From an uncultured Lachnospiraceae bacterium (GTDB taxonomy: Bacteria > Bacillota > Clostridia > Lachnospirales > Lachnospiraceae), in assembly GCA_910587765.1 (NCBI GenBank), contig CAJUNR010000007.1, positions 62,001-126,000 on the forward strand: 64,000 nucleotides of DNA, given 5' to 3'. Shown in pieces: positions 18,357 through 25,284 of the stretch (position 1 is its first letter; every line of letters starts with the position of its first letter). The notes beneath the pieces were generated by a model. The model was not told the origin of the DNA and ran no database searches. It saw only the letters and a list, made by a program, of their open reading frames with translations. Position numbers and translations under genes: made by a program.

Positions 18357-19502
18357 TCAGGCTACCTGACCACGAATCTGACCATAAAACTCCGGAAGCC
18401 GGTCGATCTGCATCCTTCTGGAATCCATCGTCGGATGCACATAGCGGTTCAGGGTAATCTTCACATCCGAGTGTCCGAGAATCACGCTTAACGTCTTGAC
18501 GTCCATGCCGCTTTCCACGCAGTTTGTGGCAAATGTATGACGAAGGATGTGGAAATTCCGGTCGCCGACCCCCGCCTCTTTCAAGGCCCTTTTAAACCGG
18601 TACTGCATTGTTCTCGGTTCCAGAGGCCGCCCGCCGCCGAATACATAAGGCAGATCCCCTTTGATCTCCGCCAAAAGCTTCGTGATTTCCGCCGTGAGCG
18701 GAACCGTTCTCTGTGAACATATGCTTTTGGGATCCGTTTCCATAAGGATCGTTCTGGTCCTGTACCCTTCCGCGGCAATGCGCTGGACGGTCCGGTTTAC
18801 CGTCACCGTCCGGTTGTGAAGATCCAGATCCGTCCACTTCAAAGCGCACAGTTCTCCCAGACGCATTCCGGTATACAGACAGAACAGCACGGCCGTCTTA
18901 AAGCGGTCTGTCCGGTTGTAAGCACAGGCAAAAAGCCGGGACTGTTCGGCCGCGGACAGGACTTCCACCGGCTTTTTCACGGCTTTCGCGGCGGTCAGCT
19001 TCAGCAGAGGAATGCAGACGGAATATCTTCTGGCCGCGAACGCCAGAATCTGATTGGCCACGCAGCAGACACTCCTGCGGACACTGTCGGACAGCCCTTT
19101 TGCCGATAAACAGGCGGAAATCTTCCGCTGCAGTTCCTGGTTCAGCGTACCGGAAAGCAGGCAGGCACCCGAACTTTCTTTCAGATGGGTTCTGTAAATG
19201 TTGCCGTATTTTATATAAGTAGAATGTCTGTGTTTGTCCGCCACTTCCTCCAGCCATTCCGCTGCCGCCTGCGAAAACAGAATCTGCGCGCAGGGCCTGC
19301 CGCCGTCCTTCGCGGTAGCTTCCGTTTCCGCATCCGTCCGCTCCCCGGCCTGAAGGTCGGCGCGCTTCTTCTTCGCCTCTTCATAAGTACTCCCGTATAC
19401 GGAACGGTAAATCTTCCGGCCTCTCGCCGCATCAACGGTCAGATAACGGGCCTCCCACCTTCCGTCGCCCCGCTTCCTGATATTTTCTCCGTGCCTTGCC
19501 AT
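18357..19502 (-). CDS. tyrosine recombinase (site-specific integrase)
   Basis: 381 residues from the ATG at 19502, chosen because AAAGGAGG is eight bases upstream; a longer frame to 19556 lacks one. The N-terminus (MARHGENIRKRGDGRWEARY) is the arm-binding type common in Lachnospiraceae integrases. A SAM-like core-binding domain follows (TYIKYGNIYRTHL), then the catalytic domain with Arg in TGMRLGELCALKW, HILRHTFAT (H-x-x-R), GHSDVKIT and the tyrosine in LNRYVHP. All catalytic residues are present, so it is probably active. It is enclosed by inverted 27-bp sites and by 17-bp direct repeats, and the gene's last codons form one of those direct repeats. No excisionase or conjugation genes are near. 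Confidence 0.92.
   Translation of the reverse strand: MARHGENIRKRGDGRWEARYLTVDAARGRKIYRSVYGSTYEEAKKKRADLQAGERTDAETEATAKDGGRPCAQILFSQAAAEWLEEVADKHRHSTYIKYGNIYRTHLKESSGACLLSGTLNQELQRKISACLSAKGLSDSVRRSVCCVANQILAFAARRYSVCIPLLKLTAAKAVKKPVEVLSAAEQSRLFACAYNRTDRFKTAVLFCLYTGMRLGELCALKWTDLDLHNRTVTVNRTVQRIAAEGYRTRTILMETDPKSICSQRTVPLTAEITKLLAEIKGDLPYVFGGGRPLEPRTMQYRFKRALKEAGVGDRNFHILRHTFATNCVESGMDVKTLSVILGHSDVKITLNRYVHPTMDSRRMQIDRLPEFYGQIRGQVA
18367..18383. repeat. 17-bp direct repeat, copy 1 (inside integrase 3' end)
   Basis: TGACCACGAATCTGACC occurs here, within the last codons of the integrase gene, and again unchanged at 19550-19566 just upstream of the gene. The unit itself contains TGACC twice, seven bases apart. 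Spacing between copies is 1,183 bp. It could be an attachment-type duplication or the leftover 3' end of an earlier integrase copy. Confidence 0.75.
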
Positions 19503-19549
19503 TGTCTCTTCCTCCTTTGTTTGACCGGGACCGTTGTTCCCGAAGATTT

Positions 19550-19566
19550 TGACCACGAATCTGACC
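19550..19566. repeat. 17-bp direct repeat, copy 2 (upstream of integrase)
   Basis: Perfect second copy of the repeat at 18367-18383, in the same orientation, about 48 bp before the integrase start codon. Flanking bases on both sides differ between copies, so the identity is limited to exactly 17 bp. Confidence 0.75.
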
Positions 19567-19656
19567 CTTAACGATCTGCCCGCGCCGGGCTCCCGGGCGG
19601 CGTGGGTGTAAAAATTGACATCCTCATTTCAGGAAGCGGTCCCAAATAAAAAATTA

Positions 19657-19686
19657 TTGCATTTCCCTGTTAAGATATGATAGAAT
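19657..19686 (+). promoter_or_regulatory. sigma-A-like promoter pointing out of the invertible segment
   Basis: TTGCAT, 18 bases, TAGAAT on the plus strand, predicting a start near 19693. It lies inside the segment bounded by the 27-bp inverted sites and points outward through the right site. If the segment inverted, it would point through the left site at the TnpB-like gene, giving a leader of roughly 95 bases. Confidence 0.5.
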
Positions 19687-19692
19687 AGCGTC

Positions 19693-19885
19693 GATATAGA
19701 TGGTATGATACAGAAAAGAGATCTGTTTTTCCTTTCGCAGAATGGCTTAATCCGCGAAAACAGCCGGCTGCGCGCCGAGGCATGTTTCGCATATTCGGTT
19801 CTGCGGTAATATTTCCTGTGAAAAACAGAGCCATATTTTTATGACGCAGGCTACGCACAGCAGCCTGCTGTTTGTGTTGCCGAAA
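19693..19885 (+). ncRNA. possible structured RNA in integrase upstream region
   Basis: A transcript starting near 19693 could close on itself through a perfect 10-bp helix (TCTGTTTTTC at 19722-19731 with GAAAAACAGA at 19820-19829). The helix encloses the 27-bp palindrome and GC-rich hairpins. A GCAGGCT/AGCCTGC hairpin near 19848 followed by TGTTTGTGTT could end it. No known RNA family is recognised. Confidence 0.25.
19733..19759. repeat. 27-bp palindromic site, right copy (inverted pair)
   Basis: TTTCGCAGAAT, core GGCTT, AATCCGCGAAA on the plus strand. It shares the first arm, the core and most of the second arm with the left copy read on the opposite strand (24 of 27 positions). Similarity stops at the site ends, as expected for recombination sites rather than a long duplication. 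Confidence 0.7.
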
Positions 19886-19946
19886 ATTCTGATTGTTTTC
19901 TATTTGATTCACCGCCTGCCGATCTGCCGGTTCCGGATATAAAATC

Positions 19947-19975
19947 TTTACACCCTGCAATCTATCCGTTATAAT
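19947..19975 (+). promoter_or_regulatory. near-consensus promoter for the 60-residue gene
   Basis: TTTACA, 17 bases, TATAAT: one mismatch from the sigma-A consensus at -35 and none at -10. The predicted start is near 19982, about 45 bases before the ATG at 20026. Confidence 0.75.
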
Positions 19976-20025
19976 AGAGATACGAACCAACACACCATAG
20001 CAGGCATTAAAAAGGTGGTGAGAAG

Positions 20026-20208
20026 ATGACGACGAATGAAAAAGAGTTAAATACAAATCTTTTCGATCAGCTTACTTTAGTTGAAAGAATCGAAAGACAG
20101 GCTTTAAAAGGCGATATGAATTTAGTAAAAGAAGAAATTGAAATCATCAAAAAAGAAATTAACCGTAAACTTTACCAGGAACCGCCGCTGACAAACAGTC
20201 AGCTATAA
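20026..20208 (+). CDS. small conserved-looking protein of unknown function
   Basis: 60 residues, one of very few plus-strand genes here. It has a strong AGGTGGTGAG ribosome site, a near-consensus promoter 50-80 bp upstream and a terminator downstream, so it is very likely expressed. The protein is predicted helical and charged (RIERQALKGDMNLVKEEIEI), with no signal peptide, membrane helix or Cys/His cluster. It is AT-richer in codon use than its GC-rich neighbours. It resembles small clostridial regulatory proteins in size, but the Spo0E-type SQELD motif is absent. No function can be assigned. Confidence 0.7.
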   Translation: MTTNEKELNTNLFDQLTLVERIERQALKGDMNLVKEEIEIIKKEINRKLYQEPPLTNSQL

Positions 20209-20268
20209 TTACACGGTATCTCAGGATTGCCGGAAAATGCGTATTTTTCACCTGAACCAGTATATAAG

Positions 20269-20314
20269 AAAAACAGCCGTCCCGTCAATTCGACAAGTGA
20301 AACGGCTGTTTTTT
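20269..20314. terminator. bidirectional terminator between convergent genes
   Basis: Stem AAACAGCCGT (20271-20280) with ACGGCTGTTT (20302-20311), about 21-base loop, followed by T residues on the plus strand and preceded by A residues that give U residues on the minus strand. It lies between the 60-residue gene (+) and the end of the nucleoside-salvage operon (-). Confidence 0.85.
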
Positions 20315-20335
20315 ATTTCTGCGGATTTTCAGTGG

Positions 20336-21385
20336 TTACGTATCCGCCAGCTTTCGGATCAGCCCGCAGGCTTTATAATGCCGGAGCGGATACGTTTCCA
20401 CCGGCACCTCTTTTTCCCCGGCCAGCCGGAACAGATGGGACAGGGACGGATCCCCTTCCAGTCCTTCCCGGACCAGCACTTTCCACGGAACCCTGCGCAG
20501 GAGTACCCGGGTGGCTTCCCCGATTCCGGGCTTGATCAGGTTGATGTCGCCGATCCCGAAACGGGCGGCCAGCTCGCGCACCTCGTCGATTCCCTGGCCT
20601 TCCTCCGCCTTCTCCTGCGCGGGCTTTTGTTTCCCGAACTCCGCCTCAATCGTGCGGATAAAGTCGTAGGACAGATCTTCCCCGGCCAGCTCTCCGTAAT
20701 AGACCGCTCCGTGAAAATCGTTCTCACCGATGAGGTCGTCCCGGAGGAACGTCCGGCTGACCAGCCCCGAGACCGTACTGTTCAGGCAGGAACTGGGAAT
20801 CAGAATATCTTCATGCGTCCCGCAAAGCCCGGTCATATTGGCAGGATCCGCCGCCACCGCCAGTTCCGGCGATACCCCTTCGTACCTTTTCAGTTCCTTT
20901 TTCAATTCTCCGAGAATCGCTCCCTTGCCGATCCACCCGTCCACAAAGAGAAGCTGCTCCGCCCGATAGCGCCGCAGCAGACAGCGCATGGCATTGTGGT
21001 CAATCCCTCTCCCCCGGATGATGGAAATCGAATAGTGCGGCGGGAACACGCCGCAACGGTTCTGCAGATAATGCTTCAGCAGGATCCCGATCGGCGTCCC
21101 CGCCCTGGCCAGGGAGACGAGCACCACGGATGCGCCTCTCTGTGCCAGAATCCGCTCCGCCAGCCTTCCCACCGCCGCCGCTACCGGCACGGCGAAATGC
21201 TTCAATGCTTCCCGATAAGTCTCCATATACGCTTCGCTGGGAACATACTCCAGCGGCAGCATCTCGCAGTAATGCCGGCCGGACTGGATCAGGCGCTCTC
21301 TCTCCTCGGCCGGCTGGGGGACGACAAGTCCCGTAATGTCTTTCAGGAGAAAAACCACGTCTTCTTTTTTATAGGAGCTTCTCAT
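20336..21385 (-). CDS. StiP-family PELOTA/phosphoribosyltransferase-like protein
   Basis: 349 residues from the ATG at 21385, chosen for the ATGA overlap with the upstream stop and the AGGTGGT site. It resembles the family annotated as cysteine protease StiP (PF11202), better described as a phosphoribosyltransferase-like enzyme of the Ter stress-response clusters: SLARAGTPIG, YSISIIRGRGID, LLFVDGWIGKGA (in the place of the PRPP loop) and SSCLNSTVSGLVSRT. Such proteins occur next to a second phosphoribosyltransferase, as here, and are predicted to make or process a nucleoside-like metabolite. No ter genes are in the window; the neighbours are nucleoside-salvage enzymes. The peptidase label should not be taken as function. 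Confidence 0.75.
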   Translation of the reverse strand: MRSSYKKEDVVFLLKDITGLVVPQPAEERERLIQSGRHYCEMLPLEYVPSEAYMETYREALKHFAVPVAAAVGRLAERILAQRGASVVLVSLARAGTPIGILLKHYLQNRCGVFPPHYSISIIRGRGIDHNAMRCLLRRYRAEQLLFVDGWIGKGAILGELKKELKRYEGVSPELAVAADPANMTGLCGTHEDILIPSSCLNSTVSGLVSRTFLRDDLIGENDFHGAVYYGELAGEDLSYDFIRTIEAEFGKQKPAQEKAEEGQGIDEVRELAARFGIGDINLIKPGIGEATRVLLRRVPWKVLVREGLEGDPSLSHLFRLAGEKEVPVETYPLRHYKACGLIRKLADT

Positions 21386-22497
21386 GACGGACACCACCTG
21401 ATCACATGAATCCGCTCGTTTCCGCACGACGCAAGCGCGTTGATCAGAGAATGCAGCCCTTCCTCTGCCCCCTCCTGCGCGTCGGTCACGATACAGACCC
21501 GGTCGTATTTTGCCAGTTCATACACGTACGTCGTCCGCTCCCGGTCGTAGAGGCTGCGAAGCTCATACCGCTCATGGAGCGGATATCCTTCCTCGCTGCT
21601 GACCGCGATCGGACTTCTGGTGGTGGAATGACAGCGGACCGGATGTCCGCCCTCCTCCAGAAGGCGCGCCAGCATCAGCGCCGGATACATAAATTCCTCC
21701 GTGCCGACGACCAGGAACCGTTCTTCCGCGGCCGGTTTCAGAAGTTCCAGCGCCGTCCTGCCCATCCGCCGGCACGCTTCCCGATAAGCGCCTCCGTCCG
21801 TGAGCCGTCTGGCATCCTGATAGCCTGCAGTGATCCGCTCCTCCCGGACGGATATCGCCGGGATATTTATATTACATCTGTAATATTTCCCATCTCCCCG
21901 GTACCCTTCCGCAAGACGCTCATACCCTTCATGGCAGGTCTTCAGGAGCCAGTGGAGACGGATACCCCGGTCCGCGTACGCCTGCAGGCAGTCCGCATCC
22001 ATACCGTTTAGCAGAGAAGCGGCCGAGAAGACAAAGCGGCCCGGATACGCCTGCTCCAGAAGCGCTGTGATATTGCGGATCGTATTGCCGGTGGTGATCT
22101 CATCCTCGATGAAGACGATCCGCCCGGCCTGTTCTGCCGCCCGGTCCAGATCGCCTTTTACCAGCTTCTGTTCCGTGGCATGGCTGTGCGCCTCCGAGAA
22201 GTAAAAATATTCCGCGCCCCGAAGCTGTTCCCTCGTGGTCTGTATATAGAGGGAGCCGAGCGCCGCGGCAGCGGCGGCGCCGACAGCGGTCGCCGTCTCC
22301 GCGAATCCGACCAGAAGAAGCCGTTCTCCCTCATATTCCCGTATGAGAAGCCCCGCCAGCGCGTCAAACATGCGGAAAGCCTCGCCCGGGCTGACCGGAA
22401 GATGCTTCCCCTGCAGAGGGTTGACGACCAGATAGCCCCGTTTCTGATTGTTCTCTCTCTTTGCGACCGCCGCCAGATTCTGTTCCGTGTAGGTCAT
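21382..22497 (-). CDS. phosphoribosyltransferase with TRSP domain
   Basis: 371 residues from the ATG at 22497, which lies 16 bp after the deoB stop; the upstream extension overlaps deoB. The N-terminal half carries a clear PRPP-binding loop (IVFIEDEITTGNTI), the hallmark of type I phosphoribosyltransferases. The C-terminal half (LVVGTEEFMYPALMLARLLE, then HSTTRSPIA and RYELRSLYD) resembles the TRSP domain found in Ter-linked clusters. It is translationally coupled to the StiP-like gene by a 4-bp overlap. It probably joins or releases a base and a phosphorylated ribose. Substrate unknown; the salvage-operon setting suggests nucleoside chemistry. Confidence 0.8.
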   Translation of the reverse strand: MTYTEQNLAAVAKRENNQKRGYLVVNPLQGKHLPVSPGEAFRMFDALAGLLIREYEGERLLLVGFAETATAVGAAAAAALGSLYIQTTREQLRGAEYFYFSEAHSHATEQKLVKGDLDRAAEQAGRIVFIEDEITTGNTIRNITALLEQAYPGRFVFSAASLLNGMDADCLQAYADRGIRLHWLLKTCHEGYERLAEGYRGDGKYYRCNINIPAISVREERITAGYQDARRLTDGGAYREACRRMGRTALELLKPAAEERFLVVGTEEFMYPALMLARLLEEGGHPVRCHSTTRSPIAVSSEEGYPLHERYELRSLYDRERTTYVYELAKYDRVCIVTDAQEGAEEGLHSLINALASCGNERIHVIRWCPS

Positions 22498-22513
22498 AGC
22501 TGTTCTCTCTCTT

Positions 22514-23704
22514 TCATAACAGCTTCCCCAGCAGCGACGTTCCGATCGTGTGTTCCGGCATGACAAGGCCGAAATTATCCGCCACGGTCGCTCCCACCGC
22601 CGCGAAGGTATCCGTCTCCGGAAGCGCCCCGTGTCCTTTCATGGACGGGGAGTACGCAAGGAACGGCACTTTCTCTCTCGTATGGTCGGTTCCGGTGTAA
22701 GTGGGATCGTTGCCGTGGTCCGCCGTAATGATCAGCAGATCCTCTTCTCTTAAAAGCTCCAGAAGCACGCCCAGACTGCGGTCGAACCGCTCAAGCTCCT
22801 GCGCGTAGCCCTGCGGATTCCGTCTGTGGCCCCACAGAGCGTCAAAATCGACCAGATTTGTAAAGCACAGCCCGTGAAAATCTTCCCGCGCGACCTCGAT
22901 CGTCTGCTCCATGCCGTGCACCGAGCTCTGTGATTTCAAAGCTCTTGTGATGCCCTCGCCGTCAAAGATGTCCTTGATCTTTCCGACCGAGATCACGTCC
23001 AGCCCCGCTTCCTTCAGGACGTCGAGCGCCGTCCGGCCGAACGGCTTCAGCGCATAGTCGTGGCGGTTGCTGGTCCGTTTAAATTCGCCCCGCTTCTTCC
23101 CCACATACGGTCTGGCGATTACTCTTCCCACCTTCCACTCGTCCTTCATGGTAATCTCCCGGGCAATCTCGCAGCACCGGTACAGTTCTTTCAGATCGAA
23201 GGTCTCTTCGTTTCCGCAGATCTGAAGAACCGAATCCGCGGAAGTATACACAATCATATGTCCGGTGGCGATCTCTTCCTCCGCCAGCTCCTCCAGTATC
23301 TCGGTTCCGCTGGCGCTCTTGTTGCCAATGACCGGATGGCCGGTACGCTCCTCCAGCTCCCGGATCAGTTCCGGCGGGAATCCCGTCTCCGTAAACGTCC
23401 GGAAGGGCTTTTTCACCTCCAGCCCCATCATCTCCCAGTGTCCGGTCATCGTATCCTTGCTCCGGCTTCTCTCGTTCATCTTCGTAAAATACGCAAGCGG
23501 CGCTTCCGCCGCGGCCACCTGCTTTAAAGGACACAGATTGGCCATGCCCAGTCTCTGAAGGTTCGGAATCTCAAAAGTATCCACAGAATCCGAAATATGC
23601 CCGAGCGTATTGACGCCCACATCCCCGAACGCCCCGGAATCCGCCATCTGGCCGACCCCGAGGGAATCGATCACAATCACAAATATTCTTTTATATTTTT
23701 CCAT
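22514..23704 (-). CDS. deoB: phosphopentomutase
   Basis: 396 residues, full length for the family. It converts ribose- or deoxyribose-1-phosphate to the 5-phosphate, linking nucleoside phosphorolysis to the pentose-phosphate pathway. Alkaline-phosphatase-superfamily metal motifs are present: VIVIDSLGVGQMAD at the N-terminus, TMTGHWE, and ITADHGNDPTYTGTDHTRE near the C-terminus. It lies downstream of udp and cdd, which supply ribose-1-phosphate, and 9 bp after a remnant of deoC, whose intact product would use the deoxyribose-5-phosphate. A GAGGTAA ribosome site precedes the ATG. Confidence 0.95.
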   Translation of the reverse strand: MEKYKRIFVIVIDSLGVGQMADSGAFGDVGVNTLGHISDSVDTFEIPNLQRLGMANLCPLKQVAAAEAPLAYFTKMNERSRSKDTMTGHWEMMGLEVKKPFRTFTETGFPPELIRELEERTGHPVIGNKSASGTEILEELAEEEIATGHMIVYTSADSVLQICGNEETFDLKELYRCCEIAREITMKDEWKVGRVIARPYVGKKRGEFKRTSNRHDYALKPFGRTALDVLKEAGLDVISVGKIKDIFDGEGITRALKSQSSVHGMEQTIEVAREDFHGLCFTNLVDFDALWGHRRNPQGYAQELERFDRSLGVLLELLREEDLLIITADHGNDPTYTGTDHTREKVPFLAYSPSMKGHGALPETDTFAAVGATVADNFGLVMPEHTIGTSLLGKLL

Positions 23705-23713
23705 GATTACCTC

Positions 23714-23917
23714 TTATGAATGCTCCGCCTCCGTCAGAAGGCAGGTCTCGATAATGACTTTCAGAATCTTCTCCTTGCAGGCCGCTTTGAGCGTACGGAT
23801 CTCATCCTCAATGCGGTCGAACTTTCCGTCCTCGACCCAGCCAAGGTTGACGACCATGTCAATCTCGCCGGCGCCGTTTGCAAGCACATCCTTTGTCTCA
23901 AATTCTTTCGCCGCCGT
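23714..23917 (-). pseudogene. deoC: remnant of deoxyribose-phosphate aldolase
   Basis: A stretch of about 65 codons translates to the central part of DeoC (AAKEFETKDVLANGAGEIDM, VVNLGWVEDG, KVIIETCLLTEAE). The N-terminal third and the C-terminal half, including the Schiff-base lysine region, are missing, and a stop codon ends it 9 bp before deoB. It begins directly at the cdd stop codon, with no start codon of its own, as if a deletion fused cdd to the middle of deoC. It cannot be functional. A full deoC elsewhere in the genome is possible. Confidence 0.85.
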
Positions 23918-23919
23918 TG

Positions 23920-24345
23920 TCAATGTTCCTGCAGATTCGCCGGTCCGAAGCCCATCGGCAACAGTTCTCTCAGCCGGAAGACCTGATAGTCCTCCGGTCC
24001 GACGGCCAGAATGATCTGAAATTCCTCCGGATCGCAAAATTCCATCATCACCTGCCGGCACACCCCGCAGGGAGGCGTATATCCGCTCAGAACGCCGTCC
24101 GCCCCGCCCACGATGCAGATCGCCGAAAACTCCCGCACGCCTTCGCTCACCGCTTTGAAAAACGCCGTGCGCTCGGCACAGTTGGTCGGAGAATAGGCCG
24201 CGTTCTCGATATTGCAGCCGGTGTAAATCCGACCGTTCTTCGCCAGCAGCGCGGCTCCGACCCGGAAGCGGGAATAGGGAACGTACGCAAAGGCAAGCTG
24301 CCCGACCGCGGCAGCAATCAGCTCCTGTATCTGTCTTTTCTCCAT
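23920..24345 (-). CDS. cdd: cytidine deaminase
   Basis: 141 residues from the ATG at 24345, which overlaps the udp stop by one base; the longer frame runs into udp. It deaminates cytidine and deoxycytidine to uridine and deoxyuridine. The motifs are those of the small tetrameric zinc enzyme: SRFRVGAALL, GCNIENAAYSPTNCAERTA with the C-A-E zinc/proton-shuttle site, and PPCGVCRQ with the other two cysteine ligands. Its product is the substrate of the uridine phosphorylase encoded directly upstream, and phosphopentomutase handles the released sugar. Confidence 0.95.
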   Translation of the reverse strand: MEKRQIQELIAAAVGQLAFAYVPYSRFRVGAALLAKNGRIYTGCNIENAAYSPTNCAERTAFFKAVSEGVREFSAICIVGGADGVLSGYTPPCGVCRQVMMEFCDPEEFQIILAVGPEDYQVFRLRELLPMGFGPANLQEH

Positions 24346-25133
24346 CACACCTGCCTCCCGGTCTCCCGGTCCTCTCTGATCAGCCGGCGGATCGCCTCGA
24401 TTCCGACCCGGATCGCCAGATCCGTATCGTGGACCACCGGATTTTCCATGCCGTTTTTCTCCCGCTCCTGATTTGCCACCACCAGGAACACGGCTCCCGC
24501 CCGCACGTTCAATGTACTCGCCGCGATAAAAAGCGCCGCCGATTCCATCTCGGACGCGAGACAGCCCAGTTTCTTCCAGGCCTCCCATTTCTGGCGAAGC
24601 TCATAGCCCACCGGCTTGCTCTCCGGATCGTGCTGGCCGTAGAAAGCGTCCTTGCTCTGCACCACGCCTACATGACAGGTCTGTCCCATCGCTCTGGCCG
24701 CGCCGCGGAGCGCATTGAGAACGTCGATATCCGGGACTGCCGGAAACTCGATGGGCGCGTACTCCCTGCTCGTTCCTTCCATCCGGATCGAGCCGTTCGC
24801 CACCACGAGGTCTCCGCCCTTCACGGGAAGCTGCATTCCGCCGCAGGTTCCCACCCGCACAAACGTATCGGCTCCGACCTTTACCAGCTCTTCCACGGCA
24901 ATGGCTGCCGACGGCCCGCCGATCCCCGTGGAGGTGACGCTGACCTTCACGCCGTCCAGACAGCCCGTATAAGTCACGTACTCCCGGTTGTCCGCAATCT
25001 GCCGCGGATCGTCAAAATACTTCGCGATCTTCGCGCAGCGCTTGGGATCGCCCGGGAGTATCACATATCTGCCCACGTCTCCCTGCCCTACCTGGATATG
25101 GTACTGTTTCCCCGGATCCTCTGAATAATTCAT
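24345..25133 (-). CDS. udp: uridine phosphorylase
   Basis: 262 residues from the ATG at 25133, which has AAGGAGG seven bases upstream; the longer frame to 25199 lacks such a site. The protein is a trimeric/hexameric NP-I family phosphorylase: ILPGDPKR phosphate-binding loop, STGIGGPSAAIAVEEL, RVGTCGGMQ, and EMESAALF, which binds ribose. It splits uridine with phosphate into uracil and ribose-1-phosphate. It is the first gene of the salvage operon, with a promoter at 25238-25266. A purine nucleoside phosphorylase is less likely given the adjacent cdd and the sequence pattern. Confidence 0.9.
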   Translation of the reverse strand: MNYSEDPGKQYHIQVGQGDVGRYVILPGDPKRCAKIAKYFDDPRQIADNREYVTYTGCLDGVKVSVTSTGIGGPSAAIAVEELVKVGADTFVRVGTCGGMQLPVKGGDLVVANGSIRMEGTSREYAPIEFPAVPDIDVLNALRGAARAMGQTCHVGVVQSKDAFYGQHDPESKPVGYELRQKWEAWKKLGCLASEMESAALFIAASTLNVRAGAVFLVVANQEREKNGMENPVVHDTDLAIRVGIEAIRRLIREDRETGRQV

Positions 25134-25237
25134 GCAATTCCCTCCTTTTTCTGTGATTTGATCGTTCCGTTTCAGCGTGTCGTCCACGCGAATGTTCAAA
25201 TTCGCCGTCTATGACAGCTTCTTCCTATAATAAAAAT

Positions 25238-25266
25238 ATAATAGCACAGATTTCGTAATCATACAA
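25238..25266 (-). promoter_or_regulatory. promoter of nucleoside-salvage operon
   Basis: On the minus strand: TTGTAT (25266-25261), 17 bases, TATTAT (25243-25238), in an AT-rich stretch just after the MATE gene. It gives a leader of about 100 bases before udp. No operator or riboswitch was recognised. Confidence 0.55.
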
Positions 25267-25284
25267 CACACAGCACGGAAACCG

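Larger units (their letters stand above)
19567..20025. other. intergenic region with promoters, recombination-like site and RNA structure
   Basis: About 460 bp without a supported gene between the integrase and the 60-residue gene. It holds a plus-strand promoter (19657-19686), the right 27-bp palindromic site (19733-19759), a possible structured RNA (19693-19885) and a near-consensus plus-strand promoter (19947-19975). The minus-strand reading frame at 19670-20056 has no family resemblance or ribosome site and crosses these elements, so it is not called. Confidence 0.6.

Noticed and set aside
16923..19556. A complete integrative conjugative element or prophage
   Set aside because: Only an integrase and a TnpB-like protein are present; no relaxase, transfer, excisionase, capsid or lysis genes were found.
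18298..19759. Terminal inverted repeats of a DDE transposon
   Set aside because: No DDE transposase and no target duplication; each site is itself an 11-5-11 palindrome, which fits a tyrosine-recombinase site better.
20336..21385. Cysteine protease, as the StiP name suggests
   Set aside because: The visible pattern is phosphoribosyltransferase-like and the partner is a PRPP-binding protein; no protease triad could be recognised.
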